Below are positions 56,070 to 64,000 of a stretch of 64,000 nt of DNA, piece by piece. This DNA is from Hyperoplus lanceolatus. Lineage: Eukaryota > Chordata > Actinopteri > Uranoscopiformes > Ammodytidae. The translations under genes were made by a program, and so were the position numbers. The notes under the pieces were generated by a model. It searched no databases. It was given only the letters and a program-made list of their open reading frames with translations, and was not told the DNA's origin. Location of the stretch: positions 23,422,501-23,486,500 of the forward strand of contig CM049406.2 of the NCBI GenBank assembly GCA_026929865.2, given 5' to 3'. Numbering within the stretch: the stretch's first letter is position 1; every line of letters starts with the position of its first letter.

Positions 56070-58855
56070 GCCCAGGAAGACTGATGGTCCAGCTCTGAGC
56101 TCGTTAGTGAACAGAGGGGACGGGGAGGAGGAAAGTAGAGGGAAAGTTTGGCTGCTTGTGAGAAAGGAAAACAACAGCAGAGGGTTGTTGGTCGTGTGTG
56201 GGAATTTTGTGCTCTCTAGGGGAAGGCTACTACGCAACACTGGATGAGACACAACATTTGTCACATGGTCGGTAATCATTTCTACAGAAAAGATAAAACT
56301 TTATCATATCCGGCTTTTATCAGCAGAGAGTGGAACTCTGTTCTACCCTTTGAGGAAAAAAAAGCCTGCTTGGCTGCGCGCCTGACCAAGACCACCGTGG
56401 GTTTTTTCTGCCAAAAAAATAAATTTCTGATGACTGACCTCTGTGAGCCAATGACACACTGGGAATAAACCAAAAGTCATAGATGCACCTGACATTTTCA
56501 ACATCCCTCATAACAGTGTTGATGCAAGAAAAGACGACCTGTTTATTTCACTACTGAGTGAGATAAGACAGGTATACCCAATTTTCCCCAAATGCCACCC
56601 TGATGCACACACACCTCAATACTCAGCGGGTGACACGTCAAAATATAAAAGCTAATTAAAGACTGGTCGTCCTTTAGCTATCTTTTGGTCCTAAAGCATC
56701 AAAGAGTGGCTGGGGCTGAAAAAGCACGAGACCGCTTTGTGCTGTTAATTCAATATCTTCATAGATGATTTCTGGGTATTGAAGTCAGTAAAAGTCAAAT
56801 ACGGGCCTCATCTGACCCCACTCAGCATTAGAGATGCAACAGGCCGTGTTGTTTCTCACGCCAGACATGGTCCCTGGGTGTCAGAAATACTCTCCCAGCA
56901 GTGATGACAAAGGGCTTTGTCATAAATATAACTGTAGTTTCAATGTTCACTCTTGTGTGAACCCCTAGAGGCTCCTGACAAACCAGCAAGCATGTGACCT
57001 AGGTCACTGACGTAAGAGCACTGTTGATTCATGTTGGAGTTTTATTTTTAATGTTGGGTATCTATCTATTTATTTAGAGATCTAGCTATTGATCTATCGA
57101 TTATTTATGCGCCATTTTCTAAGAATTACATTTAAGAATGCTTGTACTTAAAGTAAAGGGAAACGTATGATTGAATGAATCATATTATTATTCCAAGGCA
57201 AAATCTTCCCATCCAAATCCAGGGACACCATTCTATGGCTGACCCTGCGCAGTGACTCCCTCTGGAATTGCATATGTGTGTGGTGTGTTCGAGATATGGG
57301 AGGGGTTAGTGTAAAGAACATTTTCAATAACCTTGTGTGACTAAGGTATTCCTAACCACCCTTAAACCCAGCTGGAGCTCCATTCAATTTACATTAATCA
57401 TAAGTATAACTAATTACCAATAGTTGTACTTTATAACCAAATTTGGGAATGGAAGTACAAGTCCAAGTTTGCCCATCAGATGGCAGCAGAGTCACATCCC
57501 TGCTGTGTCGCCTGTAATCAGTGTCCCGTCCTAACAATTCTGCAGCAGGCTTCATTAGAGTGCCACTCCTCCCCGTACATTTGCATAACAGCAATCTGTC
57601 TACTGCATTCAGTCTGTCGAGGTTTAGAATGGAAATGGACAGCTGAAGTAAAAAAAAAAAAAAAAAAAGCTCTAGAAGCTCTAATTTTCTGTGGAGCATT
57701 ACGTTTCTCAGATATTTGAAGATTTAAAAGGCAAATTGCATTTAATCCTGACAAAGGTTTCCTTTTGAACTACACCTTGTGAAGAGACATTTGGCCACGG
57801 AGCATAAATAGGCTGATGCATTCGAGGCCTTAGGCACATTTAGCAAGCTTTGTGTCTAGCATAAGAGGATTGTGTGAGATCGTATGCCAGCCTCTGCATA
57901 CGTCTTAAACACTGGGAATGGAAAGTTCTGCAGGAGTTTAGCACACACACCATTTTTTCAGCAGAATTGAAAGGGGAAGAAACAGACAAGAGAATAGTGT
58001 TTTTGTCTTTTTCCTTCCTTACCCAGCAGAAACCCTCCCCTGGATACTTTCTATTGCGTTTGTATTGCATCCCCTATCCCCCCAAAGGGCCCAGTATCTT
58101 GCATATTTCTATAGCAGAACAACAGAAGAAATGTATAAAATGCTTTCATGTGTTATCCACTAGGTGCAGATGTGCACGTGTAAGCACATTTTATCATGTG
58201 AGCAAGTCTTTAGCTCAAAAATAAATCCAATCATTTCAACTGTGTCCCTGCCATTTCTATTTCCCCTCTCTCTAAATGCACTTGAACAAAAAGCCAAGGT
58301 GGATATCAAAGTACACAACCATGAGCAATTTTCCTGTGTGAATACATTTGAGAAAGGCAAGTTTAATACATTTGTACTATACTGTATGTAGCCTTCTTCT
58401 AGACCTATTTTGTCTACTGTGATCAGTGGCTGAGATTGAAGCCTAATGGGAATGGATGATGGCTATAAGAGCACCTGTCTGAAGATGATAGCTTAGATCA
58501 GTATTCTATCTTGCCATGAGAAGTGGAAATAGGGGGTGCAGTTAAGGCAATAGTGATGTCTATCCCTTGCTCTCTGAAATGGCTCAATCTCCGGGGCCGC
58601 TCCACTGTTTGATTGTTATAAATCTTTTGGAATCACATTATCTTGGCACACTCATTACAGATAACTGTGGTTCTGAGGCAGTGAAAGCAGGGCATATTTT
58701 CAAAACTTCTGAGTTAATACTTTACATTTACTGTTTGTACTGTGAAAAATAACTTTTTGCTAGTTCTTCACAAACCATTAGCCTATCTACTGGGCCAAGC
58801 ACACAGATGCCATGTTAGCAGCTCTATGAGTACCTAATCGCCTATTTCAGGAATA
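56070..58855. other. Intergenic, unassigned
   Basis: No gene recognised. A run of about 19 As is at 57650-57668. Confidence 0.35.
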
Positions 58856-58959
58856 TCCTATTTGGTGCAATACAAACCTGGGAACATTGAGCCCTGGGAA
58901 CATTGGGATGACTCCCATTTGGAACCCTCAAAAGCTGATGTTATGTTCAAGATCTTAGT

Positions 58960-59075
58960 GTAGCATGTTAGCATTCTAACATTTGCTAATTTAGCACTTA
59001 TCACAGTAGCTTACAGCTGAGGCTGATTGGAATGTCATTGGGTTTGCAAATGTGTGGTCATAAACCAACGTTTTG
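58960..59075. repeat. Fragment of old dispersed repeat
   Basis: Contains agcatgttagcattctaaca, tacagctgaggctgattgga and atgtcattgggtttgcaaat. Same family as 22325 and 51690. Confidence 0.55.
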
Positions 59076-60775
59076 CACAAATTAATGTGAAGTGTTTTCT
59101 TGACGGTGGTTCTTCAATAACAGTCAAAACATCAAATTTTTAAATGTCAGCAGGCTATTTTTTGTCAGAACACTAAAATGTCAAAAAAAAAATCATGGCA
59201 TCCATTAATGTTCAAATATTTTGGTCTGGGCCAAAGTGATTTAACTGATAATTATCAGGTTAACAGAAACATACCACTGTTTTGACAGTCTAACAGAAAA
59301 ATATGTAGCCTACAATCGGATAATGAAAAAAATAAAATAATAATTACATATTTTGAGCATGTTTGACATTGATATTTCCTGCCCTTATATGATAATCCGA
59401 AATTAAATTCTGGACTGTTTGACCTAAACATTTACAATGTGCTTATAGTAACCCCCGTGTATTTGAGGTCAACTGTTTTAAACGTTACATTTGATGCAGA
59501 ATTACAGAATAATTTTTCTATACAAGCGTTACAAGAAAAGAAACACTGTTAATGGAGGGAAGAAAAGACATCTTCAGAATGATCAGTTTTGAACAAATTC
59601 ATCAGAGCACTTAGGCTAAAAGGGTCATTTCACAAACGGAGTTAAAAGCCATTGAAGCGGGTTGACTACCTTCCAAAGAGATTTTGATGGTCTTTTCAGT
59701 AAGAGGGAGCAATTTGGTGCACTCTGCTCTTATAGGTCCATTAGCTATAACAAATAAGTATTTTCAGCTGGTGATACTGAGAATATGACTAATCTTATCA
59801 TATTTACGTTGCAATAATGAATTTATGTTTATGCAGCAGCAATGAAGACAACAAAAGGCTTATACAGTAGATGACAGTAAATGTTTTCATGAACATATCA
59901 GTTTGTTGAGGAATCCAGTAGGGCTGCAACAACGAATCGATAAAATCGATTAAAATCGATTACTAAAAGCGTTGGCAACGAATTTGGTCATCGATTCGTT
60001 GAGTCGCGCGATTAATAACTCACTTGCAGGCACGGCACTGTTTACATCCAGCCGCCGACAGGTTCATGCACGCACACAGCGAGCCTTCCGCACGTGAAGG
60101 CTCACTTCACGTGCGGGAAAGCCATAGTGTGAGCGGCCACAGCTTGTATTTTGGTCATATCTAACACTGGACTGCAGGCCTATAGAAAAGGGTTGTACCT
60201 TTGCTTTCTTTGGGTTAAAAAAAACTTTGGGTTAAAAAAAACTCTTTCAACTCAGTATCAGTCTAGTCCAAAAAAACTCTGTCAGCTGCTGCTGCTGCAG
60301 ACGTGCTCGGAGAGTCGGCATCGGCGCATCAACAGTCATTCAAAGCAGCGGCAGTAATCACACAACCGAACAGTGTAGAAAGTCCCGTCAGTTAAAAATA
60401 GTGATCCAGATTTTAAATCCATGTTAAAATCGGAAGGATATAGAGCTAGTTAGCTTAAAGCGGCAGTTGAGAGTTTTTTTACTGTAATATTTGGCAAAAC
60501 TGTCATAATAGCCATTCAGCTATATGTAGGTGAAGTGGTCTGAAAATATTTTTTTATCACTTTGCTCCCCCCTGCCTCTGTGTGCTGCCCCCCAAAATTG
60601 CCACCGCTCATGTTAATTTTGACCAATCAGAGCGAGGTCAGATTCTCCGTTCTTATTGGCTGTGGGACCTTGGCAACGACGTTGATGCGTCAGTTGCGTG
60701 AGCGTTCACGACCCTAGCAGTCTGACACTAGCCTACTGTTTGGTACTAGGCTACTACGGCGGACAGCGAGTAGCA

Positions 60776-60907
60776 ATGTCTTCACAAACGAACCCTCAAT
60801 TTACCATTCCCAGGATACTAACAACTAACACCGCTAAGACAGCAAAAAAACGAGGAAAGACGAATATTGAAAAGTTAACTGCTGAAAGGGAGACGGAGAG
60901 AGCTTGA
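60776..60907 (+). pseudogene. Short conserved frame in TTAA element B, unknown
   Basis: MSSQTNPQFTIPRILTTNTA and a basic tail to ERETERA, then a stop where copy A continues. Only two amino-acid differences from copy A over about 40 residues. No function recognised. Confidence 0.45.
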
Positions 60908-60974
60908 AAAAAAGTACACCGGCCATGTCTTCTTGCCCTATCACATCAAGACCTCTCCGACCGCGACCTCGCGA

Positions 60975-61395
60975 CTTTTTTTCAAAACAGCGACAAGCGA
61001 CAAATCTAGCTTTTTTTTCTGGTGTTATTGGTGACTTTTTTCGCCAAAGCAAGTATCATCTCTTCTCAACGAGCAGCGGGAGCACTGACACGCAGCCCGT
61101 TCCTCGCGCAGCAGCCCCGAGCTGAGAGGTGTAGCCTATCTCCTGCTCTGACCGCAGCTGGCAGGGGCTGCTGCGCGAGGACCGGGCCGTCTGTCAGTGC
61201 TCTGTGACGGGCCGGGAGGCTCCCGCTGCTCGTTGAGAAGCGTTACAAGTGATATTTGCTTCGGCGAAAAAGTCACCAATTACACCAGAAAAAAAGCTAG
61301 ATGTGTCGCTTGTCGCTGTTTTGAAAAAAAAGTCGCCAGGGGGGCTGAAAAGTAGCTAAATATAGCGACACAATCGCTAAGTTGGCAACACTGCC
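60975..61395. repeat. Inverted pair of 'gcgac' modules
   Basis: The module runs forward at about 60975-61130 (gcgacaagcgacaaatctag, ttctcaacgagcagcgggag) and backward at about 61140-61395 (cccgctgctcgttgagaagc, gctagatgtgtcgcttgtcg, gttggcaacactg), making a large imperfect hairpin. Confidence 0.75.
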
Positions 61396-62205
61396 CGAGC
61401 AGCCCCTCCCAGCTGCGGTCAGAGCAGGAGCATACACAGACACCTCTCCGCTCTGTTACAATTAGTTTGCTATCTTGCCTGGCAGTTACAGCTACTTTTG
61501 TTAGGCCTACCAGCACACTTAAAATGATTTTAAGCTAACATACATGGTATGTCTGTGATTAAAATGTATGCTCAATACGTACGTATGTAGTTATCATTAT
61601 ACTAATGTTTAATCACCTCGGAATCGGACATGGTGTTTGTCTCCTGTCAATGTAACTGAATTCACATGAACGCGCATAGCTGTCGCTCAGAGGGAGGAGC
61701 TACAGCAGGTAGAGCGTTGGGAAAACAGCCGTTGGGATCCCAACGGCTGAAACGATCAACTGCAGCTTTAAAAAAAGTAGCAAACATGTCAACTGTGATG
61801 TGTTTAGGCCGGCTCAGTAATATGATTGATGTGTTCAAATGCAACACAAAAAAAAAAAATTTGAGATTTTGGCGAAACTTGTTTTCCCAGCAATATAAAA
61901 TAGATAGTAAAGATGGAATTATGACCTGTTTAATGTCCTATCTTGAGCTATGATCTTATCAGCAATTAAAGCAATAATACAAGTTCTATTTCAACAAAAT
62001 AATAGAAAATTATCAATTGTGATATCAATAAAGACTTTGATCGTTAAAGCCACCACGAGTAAGATGGCACGTTGGCGTCCCCTTTGGACAAAAGCGGTAG
62101 TATTTTTACGATGCCCGCTGTCACAAAGCTGTTTACTAGCGCGTGACAGGCGTGCGAGTGTGAACTGAGAAGGGCGCAATATAGTGCATGTCCATGTGTT
62201 GAAAG

Positions 62206-62356
62206 TGTGAGGACTCTTTTCGGCTCCGTGAGAGTGGTTTTGACACTGCATCAACTAATGCCAGTCACTGCCACACACACCTGATTGCAATGAGTAGATG
62301 CAGCAGTGTCACCTAACTACTCTCTCTCTCACGGAGCTGAAAGACGTGTCCTCACA
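62206..62356. mobile_element. Small hairpin MITE
   Basis: Element of 151 bp, ends TGTGAGGAC and GTCCTCACA, arms imperfectly paired nearly to the centre (ggctccgtgagagt against ctctctcacggagct). GAAAG flanks it at 62201-62205 and 62357-62361, a possible 5-bp target repeat. Confidence 0.65.
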
Positions 62357-63369
62357 GAAAGCGAATGAACGAGAGACGGCAGTTAGTATGGATCACGATG
62401 AGGTAATGTGTTTGTGTTGTTGATGTAAATAATGACTATTTCAGATAATGGTTATCTGATGATAGTGAAGCAAAGCAAACTGTGTGTTAGTACCAACCGC
62501 TCATTCATTTAGGAGTAAACACTGCAGTCTAGTTTCGCTCTTGTGAAATTGTATACACATTGCTTGGCAACGCCCTCGTCCCGCCCGTAGCCTATATCAC
62601 TCTCCCTTTTAGCTTTTCTTCATTGCATTTTAATTTTGTTCTTATGACGACAAATAACTGTCTCAAACAAGGCTCCCGCTCCCCTTCCCTCACCTGGGGG
62701 GATAGGCTTCTCAAATCACGTTGCTGCACACCGAAATCTGCGACCAATATGGATATGTGACCATAGAGCCTGCTCGAGCGAACCGAAAATCGGACTGGGT
62801 GTGCGACCAGACCAAAAGCAGTAATAAAAACGGTCTCGTTTGCTGTTAAAGGTAATTTATGATTATCAGAGGAAACATGAGGCTGTTTAAAAGATATTTA
62901 AATGTTACTCGTTGCCGCTTTAAGGAGTCTTGAAAATGGTATCAATATCAATAAATATTAATGATCTCCTATCATCTAAGAGAAATTAAGATGATTTAAT
63001 TTTTTTAACCGTTAGTATTTACCGGTTAAAAATATTATCGGTTGACTGGTTTACCATGGACATCCCTTATATACTGTATAAATGTATATCATACATTGTA
63101 TGTTTTTTTGTGTTATCCCAGTTAAGTTTATTATTAATTTTTTATCATTTAATATTACTTTTAATAGTTCCGGGACGTTGGAGCAATAACCAGGTGTTTT
63201 GACACTTCAGTCTGCACTGTGAATTTGAAGTAATGTTCAGTTTTTGAATAAAGATGCGGCATTTACAAATGTTTCTTTTTTTTATCCGATTCGTCGATTA
63301 ATCGAAAAAATAATCGACCGATTAATCGATTATTGAAATAATCGTTAGTTGCAGCCCTAGAATCCAGCA

Positions 63370-64000
63370 AGGCTAAAAAGGGCTCTTATCTCTCATTGCT
63401 CACATAAAAGCAATGCGAGCCAGAAGCAGCAGTGTGGGAGCAGGTATAATATTCACGACCACGCTGTTGTCCTGGGAGCGCTGTATGTTTTCAGCATACA
63501 TAATGGCCTATTTTAATTAGAAACATTGAATATTTTAAGTAACATAGAAACTGATTTCAATATTAAAACATTCCTTCTGTCTCTGGCTATTAGGCGTGAG
63601 CACGCATAGGATTTTCAGGCTGCTGTAAAACATGTGACACGAGGGGCCTTCGCGGACCACACGATTTGTCTTTATGATCTATTTAAAATGCTTCCGAGCT
63701 CCATACAGACAGAGGGCTGTTAAATTATTTGTTTCCTTCTGCCCATCTTGCAGCCGCCCCCGCCTAGAGCCCTTAGAGTTTGATCATTATAAAATATTTT
63801 ATCATTGTTGAGGATCATTAAGCATCTGCCATAGCAGTGATAAAAACTTACACATAGTTCATCCCCCTTCAGTATTTCTCAAAGCCCTCAGTCCCCAAAT
63901 TAGCATATGGTAACGGTCCTCTTGGAGACCCAACCCCAAATGTGAGCCAGTTAATTGCCACACAGCTTAAAATGTCAGTTTCTGAGGCCAAAGTGAGTTT
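63370..64000. other. Intergenic, unassigned
   Basis: Unique-looking sequence with no gene recognised; a possible conserved non-coding block. Confidence 0.35.

Larger units (their letters stand above)
60459..61767 (+). mobile_element. TTAA-flanked transposon, copy B
   Basis: Element of 1309 bp between TTAA at 60455-60458 and 61768-61771. Ends AGCGGCAGTTGAGAGTTT and, reversed, AGCTGCAGTTGATCG. It matches copy A (42426-43630) in the opposite orientation over most of its length. It differs by an inverted doubling of the 'gcgac' module. Confidence 0.88.
59919..63359. mobile_element. hAT element with TAGGGCTGCAAC ends and 8-bp repeats
   Basis: Element of 3441 bp, ends TAGGGCTGCAACAACGAATC and gttagttgcagcccta, flanked by exact GAATCCAG at 59911-59918 and 63360-63367. 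Both ends have arrays of ATCGATTAATCG-type motifs. No transposase frame found, so it is non-autonomous or decayed. It contains a TTAA element (60459-61767) and a small hairpin MITE (62206-62356). Confidence 0.93.

Noticed and set aside
57394-57754. Frames near 57.4-57.75 kb
   Set aside because: Driven by a poly-A/poly-T run and without domain matches.

Overview
The window is vertebrate nuclear DNA, almost certainly from a ray-finned (teleost) fish. The evidence is split genes with short GT-AG introns, long (CA)n/(GT)n tracts, several Tc1/mariner families of fish type, many short inverted-repeat transposons (MITEs) and fish-type hAT ends. There are no bacterial-style operons, no rRNA or tRNA gene that I can see, and no CRISPR array. 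Two host genes are supported, both on the minus strand.

Left part (about 2.5-14.4 kb): the 5' half of nos1ap (CAPON, the adaptor of neuronal nitric oxide synthase). Seven coding exons were built by hand with matching phases (226 codons). They cover the start codon, the whole PTB domain and one exon beyond it. The C-terminal exons lie past the left edge. Intron 2 holds a nearly complete Tc1-like transposon. Intron 5 holds a MITE and a Tc1 fragment. Exon 6 has CA tracts close on both sides.

Middle (14.4-33 kb): an intergenic stretch made largely of nested DNA transposons. The deepest nest is at 15.98-19.47 kb: a Tc1 relic split by a TA-flanked GGGGAGA-ended element, which itself carries a Harbinger-like element and a TAGCCTGG-ended element. 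At 33.35-34.5 kb lies a complete five-exon RGS gene of the R4 family (178 aa, RGS4/RGS5/RGS16 type, closest to RGS5 at its N-terminus) with a TATA box. Linkage of NOS1AP with RGS4/RGS5 is also seen on human 1q23, so this looks like an old syntenic block.

Right part (34.6-64 kb): no host gene was found. It holds a Tc1 element with very long inverted arms (35.2-36.9 kb), a 1.8 kb element with a tandem array of about 20-bp motifs (38.1-39.8 kb), and an internally deleted Tc1 (40.6-41.5 kb). It also holds an incomplete Ty3/Gypsy-like fossil whose left LTR contains a TTAA-flanked transposon (42.3-45.7 kb), a second GGGGAGA element with a hAT inside it (46.6-49.3 kb), and a 3.4 kb hAT with a TTAA element inside it (59.9-63.4 kb). 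Between these are unique AT-rich stretches with possible regulatory DNA.

The most interesting observations concern the transposons. Two diverged GGGGAGA elements both place a hairpin about 186 bp from the left end, built from each element's own end motif. A TAGCCTGG-ended family is flanked by 9-bp direct repeats at several sites. An empty TTAA site in one LTR matches an occupied site in the other. All coordinates were read by eye and no database search was run.
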